The notes beneath the pieces were generated by a model. It was given only the letters and a program-made list of their open reading frames with translations, searched no databases and was not told the DNA's origin. This document shows, in pieces, positions 49,383 to 57,800 of a DNA stretch of 58,942 nucleotides. Source of the stretch: Janthinobacterium sp. GW458P (GTDB taxonomy: Bacteria; Pseudomonadota; Gammaproteobacteria; Burkholderiales; Burkholderiaceae_D); the NCBI RefSeq assembly GCF_002127585.1, contig NZ_NEGZ01000006.1, positions 95,267 to 154,208 of the forward strand, written 5' to 3'. Position 1 is the stretch's first letter, and every line of letters begins with the position of its first letter. Made by a program: the position numbers and the translations under genes.

Positions 49383-49970
49383 ATGGTCCGCCGCACCCGT
49401 GTGGAAATGGAAGAAACCCGCGCATTGTTGCTGGCTACCGCCCGCCAAGTGTTCAGCGAACGCGGCTATGCTGATACCTCAATGGACGACCTCACCGCGC
49501 AGGCAGGTCTGACGCGTGGTGCGCTGTATCATCATTTCGGCGACAAGAAGGGCTTGCTGCTGGCCGTGGTGGAGCAAATCGACGCGGAAATGGATGGCCG
49601 CCTGCAAGCCATCTCCGACAGCGCCGAAGACCTGTGGGAAGGCTTTCGCAGCCGCTGCCGTGCCTATCTGGAGATGGCGTTGGAACCGGAGATTCAGCGC
49701 ATCGTTTTACGCGATGCCAGGGCGGTTTTGGGCGGCGCTTCACCGGACTCGCAGCGCCATTGCCTCGAGTCGATGCAGGGGCTTATCCAGCAGCTGATTC
49801 GGCAAGGCATCGTGGCCGATGCTTGCCCACAGGCACTGGCTGCGCTGATCTACGGCAGCCTGGCAGAAGGGGCATTCTGGATCGCAGACGGCGACGAAGG
49901 CAATGCGCGCTTGATAACAGGAGTGGCCGCATTGGAATTGCTGCTACGCGGGATGTTGCTCAATAGGTAA
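49383..49970 (+). CDS. TetR/AcrR-family repressor
   Basis: 195 aa. N-terminal helix-turn-helix domain: TRALLLATARQVFSERGYAD, TSMDDLTAQAGLTRGALYHH, FGDKKGLLLAVVEQ. The C-terminal helical ligand domain has IQRIVLRDARAVLGG and ALAALIYGSLAEGAFWIADG, similar to the TetR C-terminal group with AcrR-like members. AAGGAGG precedes the start. Divergent from the MFS exporter; the operators between them share the CATACG half-site. Confidence 0.93.
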   Translation: MVRRTRVEMEETRALLLATARQVFSERGYADTSMDDLTAQAGLTRGALYHHFGDKKGLLLAVVEQIDAEMDGRLQAISDSAEDLWEGFRSRCRAYLEMALEPEIQRIVLRDARAVLGGASPDSQRHCLESMQGLIQQLIRQGIVADACPQALAALIYGSLAEGAFWIADGDEGNARLITGVAALELLLRGMLLNR

Positions 49971-49991
49971 TCGCGTAAAGTGGCAATCTCG

Positions 49992-50006
49992 TCAGAAGCG
50001 GACATG
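49992..50006 (+). repeat. Isolated match to the cassette repeat right arm
   Basis: CAGAAGCGGACATG, overlapping a perfect 14-bp palindrome GCGGACATGTCCGC (49997-50010). It matches the right arm seen in the island but stands alone, between tetR and the VOC gene. Confidence 0.4.
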
Positions 50007-50082
50007 TCCGCAGACGTGGATGACGATTTTGAGCAGGATTGGGAAATGGAGATCGAAGCTTCTATTGACATGGAGGAAAAAT

Positions 50083-50433
50083 ATGCAAGTCAAGCGTATC
50101 GTTGCAAATTTCCCGGCGTCGGATCCGCGCCTGGCGCGCACTTTTTACGAGGACGTGCTGGGCCTGAGCCTGTTGATGGACCATGGCTGGATCGTGACGT
50201 ATGGTTCGCAAAGCGAGATGAGCGTTCAAGTGAGCTTCGCGACGCAAGGCGGCTCGAACACCGCTGTGCCCGACCTTTCCATCGAAGTCGATGACGTCGA
50301 TGCCGCATTGGCACGCATGCGTGGGGCGGGGTTCCCTATTGAATATGGTCCTGCCGATGAACCCTGGGGCGTCAGGCGGTTTTTCGTGCGCGACCCTTTC
50401 GGCAAGCTCGTCAATATTCTGTCGCACACATAG
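50083..50433 (+). CDS. VOC-superfamily (glyoxalase/bleomycin-resistance fold) protein
   Basis: 116 aa from ATG 50083 (GGAGG upstream). Typical beta-alpha-beta-beta-beta modules: VANFPASDPRLARTFYEDVL, GLSLLMDHGWIVTYGSQ, then IEVDDVDAALARMRGAGFPI and RRFFVRDPFGKLVNILSH. The terminal DPFGKLVNIL is a common VOC ending. Members include glyoxalases, dioxygenases and drug-binding proteins; substrate unknown. It starts 112 bp after tetR and could be co-transcribed with it. Confidence 0.88.
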   Translation: MQVKRIVANFPASDPRLARTFYEDVLGLSLLMDHGWIVTYGSQSEMSVQVSFATQGGSNTAVPDLSIEVDDVDAALARMRGAGFPIEYGPADEPWGVRRFFVRDPFGKLVNILSHT

Positions 50434-50616
50434 ACGAGAGGCCAACGGCGGCTTCGGGCCGCCAGCCGGCCCGTTCCACCCGGCGCCGGCCTGTGTAAAA
50501 GCCCTGGCGCGCCTCCCAATCTGTTGTACAATCATTGAGAACGGTCGTGCTTTTTTGTGCGCTGAGCTTCCTTGCGTGCAGTCATCACGGCAACTCATAA
50601 GAACAAGGAGACAGAC

Positions 50617-51807
50617 ATGGACCTGCATTACACGGCCGGGGAGACGGCGTTCCGCGACACGGTGCGCGCCTTCCTCGACACCCATCTGCCGGCGGACTTG
50701 CAGCGCAAGGTGCGCCAGCATTTGCGCCTGAACCGCGACGACTACGTGCGCTGGCACAAGATTGTTGCGAAGCAAGGCTGGGCCGCGCCGGCCTGGCCCG
50801 TCGAGTACGGCGGCACGGGCTGGACGGCCGTGCAGCGCCACATCTGGGAAGACGAGTGCGCGCGCGCCGCCACGCCGCCCATTTTGCCGTTCGGCGTCAA
50901 CATGGTGGCGCCCGTCATCATGGCCTTCGCCAGCGCCGAACAAAAAGCATATTATTTGCCGCGCATCTTGAACTGCGACGACTGGTGGTGCCAGGGCTAT
51001 TCCGAACCCGGTGCCGGTTCCGACCTCGCCTCGCTGAAAACCACGGCCGAGCGCGACGGCGACCATTACATCGTCAATGGCCAGAAAACCTGGACCACCC
51101 TGGGCCAGCACGCGGACATGATCTTTTGCCTGGTGCGCACGGACAGCACGGTGCGCAAGCAGGAAGGCATCAGTTTCTTGCTGATCGACATGAAAACGCC
51201 GGGCATCACCGTGCGCCCCATCATCATGCTCGATGAAGAGCACGAAGTGAACGAAGTCTTTTTTGACAACGTGCGCGTGCCCGTCAGCAATCTGGTCGGC
51301 CAGGAAAACAAGGGCTGGACCTATGCCAAATACCTGCTGGGCCACGAGCGCACGGGCATCGCCGCCGTCGGCCGCTCGAAGCGCGAGCTGACCTTCCTCA
51401 AGCAGCTGGCCATGCAGCAGAGCAAGCGCGGCGCGCCGCTGCTGCACGACCCCGCGTTTGCGGCCAAGGTCGCCACCCTGGAAATCGAATTGATGGCGCT
51501 GGAAATGACGGTCTTGCGCGTCATCAGCGAAGAGGGCAAGGGGCCGGGACCGCAGGCGTCGATGCTGAAGGTGCGCGGCTCGGAACTGCAGCAGCAGCTG
51601 ACGGAGCTGATGCTCGAAGCCATCGGCCCGCAAGCCTTGCCATTCGATCCGGCATTTCTTGACGGCGGCGCGCCCCACAGTAGCGCTGGCGACGACCTGG
51701 CCGCGCCGCTGGCCGCGTATTACTTCAATTACCGCAAGACATCGATCTATGGCGGCTCGAATGAAATCCAGAAAAACATCATCACGCAGATGATCCTGGG
51801 CCTGTAA
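50617..51807 (+). CDS. Acyl-CoA dehydrogenase, subunit 1
   Basis: 396-aa flavoprotein (FAD) of the FadE type: ETAFRDTVRAFLDTHLP, WCQGYSEPGAGSDLASLKTT (FAD/substrate signature 1), YIVNGQKTWTTLGQHADMIF, VSNLVGQENKGWTYAKYLLG, and the C-terminal YGGSNEIQKNIITQMILGL. At the position where medium-chain enzymes carry the catalytic Glu (YEGT) it has Gly, so the base must lie elsewhere, as in many FadE-type enzymes. First gene of a four-gene operon; AAGGAG upstream. Introduces a 2,3-double bond into an acyl-CoA. Confidence 0.92.
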   Translation: MDLHYTAGETAFRDTVRAFLDTHLPADLQRKVRQHLRLNRDDYVRWHKIVAKQGWAAPAWPVEYGGTGWTAVQRHIWEDECARAATPPILPFGVNMVAPVIMAFASAEQKAYYLPRILNCDDWWCQGYSEPGAGSDLASLKTTAERDGDHYIVNGQKTWTTLGQHADMIFCLVRTDSTVRKQEGISFLLIDMKTPGITVRPIIMLDEEHEVNEVFFDNVRVPVSNLVGQENKGWTYAKYLLGHERTGIAAVGRSKRELTFLKQLAMQQSKRGAPLLHDPAFAAKVATLEIELMALEMTVLRVISEEGKGPGPQASMLKVRGSELQQQLTELMLEAIGPQALPFDPAFLDGGAPHSSAGDDLAAPLAAYYFNYRKTSIYGGSNEIQKNIITQMILGL

Positions 51808-51823
51808 GGCAGAAGGAAACGAC

Positions 51824-52969
51824 ATGGACTTCCAATTCAATCAGGAACAGCAGCAGTTTGCCGACGCGCTCAGGCGCTGGGTCGACAAGGATTACCCGTT
51901 TGAAACGCGGCATACCATCATGCATTCCGACACGGGCACGTCCGATGCCGCCTGGGCCACCCTGGCCGAGCTGGGCATGACGGCCCTGCCGCTGCCGGCC
52001 AGCGCGGGAGGCTTCGACGGCACGGCCGTCGACATGCTGCTGGTGATGCAGGAACTGGGGCGCGGCCTGGTGGTCGAACCATACCTGGCCACCGTGCTTG
52101 GGGCGCGCTTTCTGACCCTGGCGGGCGGCCACGACGCCGTGCTGGAACAGGTCGCCAGCGGCAGCCTGAAACTCGCTTGCGCGCTGGGCGAGCGCCAGGC
52201 GCGCCACGACATGCACGATATCGCCACCACGGCCATCGCCAGCGGCGACGGTTTCGTGCTGGACGGCGAGAAAACCGTCGTCATCCATGGCGCCCAGGCC
52301 GGCGCGCTGGTCGTCTCGGCGCGCAGCGGCGGCGGCCAGGATGACACGGACGGCATTTCGCTGTTCCTCGTGCCCGTGGACGCGCCCGGCGTTTCCGTGC
52401 GCGACTACCGCACCATCGACGGCCAGCGCGCCGCCACCGTCACCCTCGTGCAAGTGGTGCTGGGCCACGATGCCCTCGTCGGCCAGGCGGGGCAGGGCTG
52501 GACCATCCTAGACGCGGCGCTCGACTATGGCGCGGCCTTGCTGTGCGCGGAAGCCGTGGGCGCCATGGACGCCATCTTTGCCGCCACGCTCGACTATTTG
52601 AAGACGCGCCAGCAGTTCGGCGCACCGATCGGCAAGTTCCAGGCCTTGCAGCACCGCATGGCCGACATGTTCATCCACCTGGAGCAAGCCCGGTCGATGG
52701 CCATGCTGGCCGCCGCCAAGGCCGGCAGCGAGGACGCGGCGGAGCGCCGCCGCACCGTGTCCGCCGCCAAGGCGCGCGTGGGCCTGGCCGCCACCTTTGT
52801 CGGCCAGCAAGCCGTGCAATTGCATGGTGGCATGGGCGTCACCGATGAATTGCCCGCTGCCCACCATTTCAAGCGCCTCTCCATGATCGCCCTGACCCTG
52901 GGCGACGTGGAGCACCACATCGAGCGCTTTATCGCCCAGCCGGGCTTCTTGCCGACGGAGACCGCATGA
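51824..52969 (+). CDS. Acyl-CoA dehydrogenase, subunit 2
   Basis: 381 aa, 16 bp after subunit 1, AGGAAACG upstream. Acyl-CoA dehydrogenase fold (FNQEQQQFADALRRWVDKDY, FVLDGEKTVVIHGAQAGALV, LLCAEAVGAMDAIFAATLDY, GAPIGKFQALQHRMADMFIH, VQLHGGMGVTDELPAAHHFK) but with a weakened N-terminal signature. Paired unequal subunits like this form alpha2-beta2 enzymes in actinobacterial steroid side-chain degradation (ChsE1-ChsE2). Here the substrate is unknown; a bulky or branched acyl-CoA is plausible. Its stop overlaps the next start (ATGA). Confidence 0.9.
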   Translation: MDFQFNQEQQQFADALRRWVDKDYPFETRHTIMHSDTGTSDAAWATLAELGMTALPLPASAGGFDGTAVDMLLVMQELGRGLVVEPYLATVLGARFLTLAGGHDAVLEQVASGSLKLACALGERQARHDMHDIATTAIASGDGFVLDGEKTVVIHGAQAGALVVSARSGGGQDDTDGISLFLVPVDAPGVSVRDYRTIDGQRAATVTLVQVVLGHDALVGQAGQGWTILDAALDYGAALLCAEAVGAMDAIFAATLDYLKTRQQFGAPIGKFQALQHRMADMFIHLEQARSMAMLAAAKAGSEDAAERRRTVSAAKARVGLAATFVGQQAVQLHGGMGVTDELPAAHHFKRLSMIALTLGDVEHHIERFIAQPGFLPTETA

Positions 52970-53454
52970 CCGCATTGACCGACATCAAACCCAAGCATTG
53001 GTATTTCGAAGACTTTACGCAAGGCCTGGAAATCGACCTGGGCCAGCGCCACGTGACAGAAAAGGAAATCATCGCCTTCGCCACGGATTTCGATCCGCAG
53101 CCATTCCACGTCGACCATGCGGCCGCCGAAAAAACCATCTTCAAGGGCGTCATCGCCAGCGGCTGGCACACCTGCGGCATGATGATGCGCCTGGTGGTGG
53201 ACAATCTGCTCAGGCATTCGTCCAGCATGGGTTCGCCCGGCCTGGACAGCATCCGCTGGCTCAAACCCGTGCGCGCGGGCGACACCCTGCACCTGACCTA
53301 CCAGGTCAAGGAAGTGCGCCCGTCCACGTCGAAGCCGGACCGCGGCATCGTCATTTCCGTGTGGAGCGTGCGCAACCAGCACGGCGAGGTGGTGACCACC
53401 GTCGAGGGCATGGGCATGTTCGGCCGCCGCCCGGCGGGAGAGCACCATGCGTGA
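52966..53454 (+). CDS. MaoC-like hot-dog hydratase 1
   Basis: 162 aa. Hydratase motif FATDFDPQPFHVDHAAA (residues ~41-57), with the Asp/His pair in DFDPQPFHVD, then FKGVIASGWHTCGMMMRLVV and the strand SIRWLKPVRAGDTLHLTYQV. R-specific enoyl-CoA hydratase family; adds water to the double bond formed by the preceding dehydrogenases. Starts within the stop of the upstream gene (ATGA) and its end overlaps the next MaoC gene by 8 bp, so the four genes are tightly coupled. Confidence 0.92.
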   Translation: MTALTDIKPKHWYFEDFTQGLEIDLGQRHVTEKEIIAFATDFDPQPFHVDHAAAEKTIFKGVIASGWHTCGMMMRLVVDNLLRHSSSMGSPGLDSIRWLKPVRAGDTLHLTYQVKEVRPSTSKPDRGIVISVWSVRNQHGEVVTTVEGMGMFGRRPAGEHHA

Positions 53455-53902
53455 CGTCGCCGGCATCGCCGGTTTCCAGGCGCTGGCGGGGCAGCACGTG
53501 GCCGTGTCCGACTGGCTCGCCATCACCCAGCAGCGCATCGACACCTTTGCCGACGCCACGGACGATCACCAGTGGATCCACGTGGACGCCGAGCGCTGCG
53601 CGCGCGAGTCGCCGTACGGCTGCACCGTGGCGCACGGTTTTCTGACTTTGTCGCTGCTGCCCGCCATGCTGCAGGGGGCGCTGCACATGGCCGGCATCCG
53701 CATGGCCATCAATTACGGCCTGAACAAGGTGCGCTTTCCCGCCCCCGTGCCCGTGGGCAGCCGATTGCGCGCGCGGCTCGACATCCTGTCCGTCGAGGAC
53801 GTGCCGGAAGGGGCGCAGGTGAACTGGGCCGTCACCATGGAGAGGGAAGGCGACACGAAACCCGTGTGCGTGGCGGAGTTCCTGATGCGTTGCTATCCGT
53901 AA
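53447..53902 (+). CDS. MaoC-like hot-dog hydratase 2
   Basis: 151 aa. Motif FADATDDHQWIHVDAERC (Asp/His in DATDDHQWIHVD), then GCTVAHGFLTLSLLPAMLQ and YGLNKVRFPAPVPVGSRLRA, the canonical single-domain MaoC layout. Two MaoC genes in one operon may give a heteromeric hydratase, as ChsH1-ChsH2, or act on successive intermediates; both copies keep their catalytic pair, so each could be active alone. Confidence 0.92.
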   Translation: MRDVAGIAGFQALAGQHVAVSDWLAITQQRIDTFADATDDHQWIHVDAERCARESPYGCTVAHGFLTLSLLPAMLQGALHMAGIRMAINYGLNKVRFPAPVPVGSRLRARLDILSVEDVPEGAQVNWAVTMEREGDTKPVCVAEFLMRCYP

Positions 53903-53912
53903 ATAAGAAATC

Positions 53913-54836
53913 TTACTCGCCCTCCGACGCGCAATACTTGTCCCGTCCCGTCTGCTTGGCGCGGTACAGCAGGGCGTCGGCGGCGCGGATCAGGGCGCTG
54001 GGGTCCATGCCTTCCGTGGGCATGACGCTGGCCATGCCCAGGCTGACGGTCACGTGCGGGCCGACGCTCGATCTGGCGTGCGCGATGTGCAGCGCGCGCA
54101 CTTCCTCGAGGATGCGCTGGGCCACCACTTCGGCGCCGTCGCGCGTTTCCTGCGGCAGCAGGATGATGAATTCCTCGCCGCCGTAGCGCGCCAGCAGGTC
54201 GGGCGGGCGCACGGCGCAGCGGCGCAGGGCGGCGCTCACCTGCTGCAGGCACAGGTCGCCCGCCTGGTGGCCATAGGTGTCGTTGTAATCCTTGAAGTGG
54301 TCGATGTCGGCCATGATGATGGCCATCGGCACGCCGTCGCGCGCGCAGCGCCGCCATTCGCTGTCCATGGCGTCGTTGAAGCTGCGCCGGTTGGCCACGC
54401 CCGTCAGCGAGTCCGTCAGCGACAGTTCGCGCATGGCGTCGGCCTGCCGCTTGATGGTCAGCTGGCTGCGCACGCGGGCGCGCACGACGGCTGCGTTGAA
54501 CGGCTTCGTGATGAAATCGACGGCGCCCGCCTCCAGCGCCCGCGTTTCGTCCTCGGGCTGGTTCAGGGCCGTGACGAAAATGACGGGGATGGCGCTCAGG
54601 ATGGCCGACTCGCGCAGCGCGTTGCAGACGGCGTAGCCGTCCATGCCGGGCATGACGGCGTCGAGCAGGATCAGGTCCGGCAGTTGATTATGCGCAATCT
54701 CCAGCGCCTTCTCCCCGCTCAGGGCAAACAGCACCTCGTGCTCCTCGCGCAGCAGCTGGTGCAGGATTTGGATATTTTCCATGGCGTCATCGACGACGAG
54801 GATGCGCCCGTTCATGGCAAGGTTGGTCCAGCTCAC
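53913..54836 (-). CDS. Response-regulator diguanylate cyclase
   Basis: 307 aa from GTG 54836, whose GTGA overlaps the stop of the upstream kinase gene (AGAGG upstream); ATG 54815 is the alternative. Receiver domain ILVVDDAMENIQILHQLLRE with phospho-acceptor Asp in LILLDAVMPGMDG and Lys in FITKPF. GGDEF domain: DSLTGVANRRSF, MADIDHFKDYNDTYGHQAGD, active site ARYGGEEFIILLP. The RPPD five residues before GGEEF is the inhibitory I-site. Makes c-di-GMP, presumably on phosphorylation by the coupled hybrid kinase. Confidence 0.95.
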   Translation of the reverse strand: MSWTNLAMNGRILVVDDAMENIQILHQLLREEHEVLFALSGEKALEIAHNQLPDLILLDAVMPGMDGYAVCNALRESAILSAIPVIFVTALNQPEDETRALEAGAVDFITKPFNAAVVRARVRSQLTIKRQADAMRELSLTDSLTGVANRRSFNDAMDSEWRRCARDGVPMAIIMADIDHFKDYNDTYGHQAGDLCLQQVSAALRRCAVRPPDLLARYGGEEFIILLPQETRDGAEVVAQRILEEVRALHIAHARSSVGPHVTVSLGMASVMPTEGMDPSALIRAADALLYRAKQTGRDKYCASEGE

Positions 54837-57800
54837 TTGTTTTCCTCTCGTTTCAGCTGATCGAGCACGAGTCTTTCCGCTTCGGAAAAATTCAGCGTCT
54901 CGATCGCATTGGCCATCGCCAGGGCCGTCTCCCGGTCTGACTGCCGGATGGCGGGGTGCAGGGCGTGAAAGCGGGCCAGCGCCTTCAGATTGTTGTTGCG
55001 GATCAATACGAGCAGGTCGGCCAGGCCGGCGCGCAAGTCGGTCTGCCCGTCGCCGGGCGCGGCCGCCAAAGGCTGGCTGCGCGGCAGGGGCAGGGTGCGC
55101 GCCGTTTCGATGACTTCGGCCATCGCGTGTTCCAGCTGGTGCAGCAGGCTTGCCGTGGCCTGCGGCGGTGCCGCTTTCAGCGCCTTTTCCGCGTCGCCGG
55201 CCAGGCTGGCGATGTGCGTGGCGCCCAGGTTGGCCGCCACGCCGCACACGCGGTGCAGCAGCTGCGCGGCCTGCCGCGCCTGGCCGGCGGCCAGCAGGCG
55301 CCGCGTTTCCTCGACGGCGTCGCCCTGCGAATTCTCGAAGCGCTTGAGCAGGGCCAGGAAGGCGGCGTAGTCGCCGCCGAAGCGGTGCAGGGCCGCCGCC
55401 AGGTCGATGCCGGGCAGGCTGGCGGGCACTTCCGGCGTGTCGGCGGCGGGAGCGCCGGACGGGGCGGCGCCGTTGCGGGCCGCGCCCGCCTCAGACGGCA
55501 CCAGGCGCGTCAGGGTCGCGATCATGTCGTCGACGTCGATGGGCTTGGCCACATGCGCATTCATGCCGCTGGCGATGGCGCGCAGGCGGTCCTCGTCCAT
55601 GGCGTTGGCCGTCATGGCGACGATGGGCAGGTCCGGCAGGCCCAGCGCGCGGATGGCCCGCGTGGCCTCATAGCCGTTCATGACGGGCATCTGCAAGTCC
55701 ATCAGCACCACGTCCCAGGCGTGCGGCGTGTGCGCGAGCAGGTCGACGGCCAGCCGCCCATTGGCGGCCACGGCCACGCGCGCGCCCGAGTGCAGCAAGA
55801 TGTATTGCGCCACTTCCTGGTTGATTTCATTGTCTTCCACCAGCAGCACGCGCATGCCGGCCAGCAAGCCCGACAGGGGCGTGGAGACGGGCAGCACGGA
55901 CGGCGCGCCGCTGCCATGGCGCCCATCGCGCACGGCCGCCACGGCCGCCAGCAGGCGCGCCGGCGTGGCCGGTTTCGAGACGATGCCGGCGAGCATCAGG
56001 CTGTCGGCCAGGTGTTCGAGGTTTTCGCTGTCCTGGTCGGCCACCAGCATGATCACGGGCGGCAGCGCCAGCTGTGCGTCGGCGCGCGCTTCGGTCAGCA
56101 TGGAAATGCCGTCCATGCCCGGCATAGCCGCGTCGAGCAGCACCAGGTCCGCCGCCTGCGCGCCGTCGGCGTGGGCGCGCAGCAGGGCCAGGCCGGCCGC
56201 GCCGCCGTCGGCGCTGCGGCTGTGCCAGCCCTGCGCCGCGCACCAGTCTTCCAGCATGGCGCGCACGCTGGCGTTGTCGTCAATGATCAGCAGCGACAGC
56301 GCTTGCGGCGCGTCCCTGGCGGGCGCATCGGCCGCCGTCCCGGCCAGTTCCGCCACGCGCTCGAAGCGGCAGTGGAAACGGAAGTCCGACCCTGCGCCCA
56401 GGGTGCTGCTCACGCTGATCTTGCCCCCCATCAAGTCCACCATGCGGCGGCAGATGGCCAGCCCCAGCCCCGTGCCGCCGTATTTGCGGCTGGTGCTGCT
56501 GTCGCCCTGGGAAAACGCGTCGAAGATGTGTTCCTGCTCGGCCGCGCCGATGCCGATGCCCGTGTCGCGCACGGAAAACTCCAGGGTCACGCTGGCCGCA
56601 TCCTCGGCCAGGCTGCGGATGGACAGCACCACCTCGCCCTGCGTGGTGAACTTGACGGCGTTGCCCACCAGGTTGATCAGGATCTGTTCCACGCGCAGGG
56701 CGTCGCCGACCAGCTCTGCCGGCACGCGGGGATCGAGCACGAAGACGGGCTCGACGCCGCGCGCCCAGGCGCTGTTGCCCAGCAGCACGCCGACGCTGCC
56801 CAGCATGCGTTCGAGCTGGAAGCGGCGCTGTTCCAGCACCATCTGGCCCGCCTCGATCTTGGAAAAGTCCAGCACGTCATTGACGATGTTGAGCAGCGAC
56901 TGGGTCGCCATCTGGATCTTGCCCACGTAGCTGCGCTCGCGCCGCTCCAGCGGCGACTCTTCCAGCAGCCGCGCCAGGCCGATGATGGCGTTCATCGGCG
57001 TGCGGATTTCATGGCTCATGTTGGCGACGAACTCGCTCTTCGCCACGCTGGCCGCCTCGGCCTTGTCGCGCGCGCGCACCATCTGCTCGTTGAGCTCGTG
57101 CAGGCGCAATTCCGTGCGCTTGAGTTCGGACACGTCCGAGGCCAGCACGAAAAAGCCCCGCACGCCGCCGTTGTCGTCGAAATCGGGGATGTAGTTGGTC
57201 CACGTGTGGCGCACCTGGCCGGCGGGATCGAGCAAGTCGCGCTCGAAGCTTTGCGGCCGGCCCGCCAGCACGCCTTCGACGTGGGGCGCATACACGTCGA
57301 ACAGTTCCTGCCCCAGCAATTCGCTCATGTGGATGCCCTGCAGTTCGGCGCTGCTGCGGCCAAACCACTCGTTGTAGAATTTATTTGCAAATTGGCAACG
57401 CAAATCGTGGCCCCAGTACGACACCATGCCGGGCAGGTTGTCGGTGACGGTGCGGATGAAGCGCTCGCTCTGCTCCAGGCGCCAGGTGGTGGCGTGCAGC
57501 ACTTCGCTGGCCCGCTTGCGCTCGCTGACATCGATGGACACGCCCAGCACGTGGCTGGCGCGTCCCGCGTCGTCGCGCAGGACCACCTTGCGCGTGGTGA
57601 AATGGCGCGTCGTGCCGTCGGCCGTGTTGATCGCCTCCTGTTCGATTTCCACCATCTGGCCCGTGGCCAGCAGCTTGCGGTCGGCGCTGACGAAGGCGGT
57701 CGCCTGCTGCGGCGGAAAGAAATCATGGTCGGTCTTGCCCAGCAGTTGCTCGCGCGAACGGCCCAGTGTCAGCTCCGTATGGCGGTTGACCATTTCAAAG

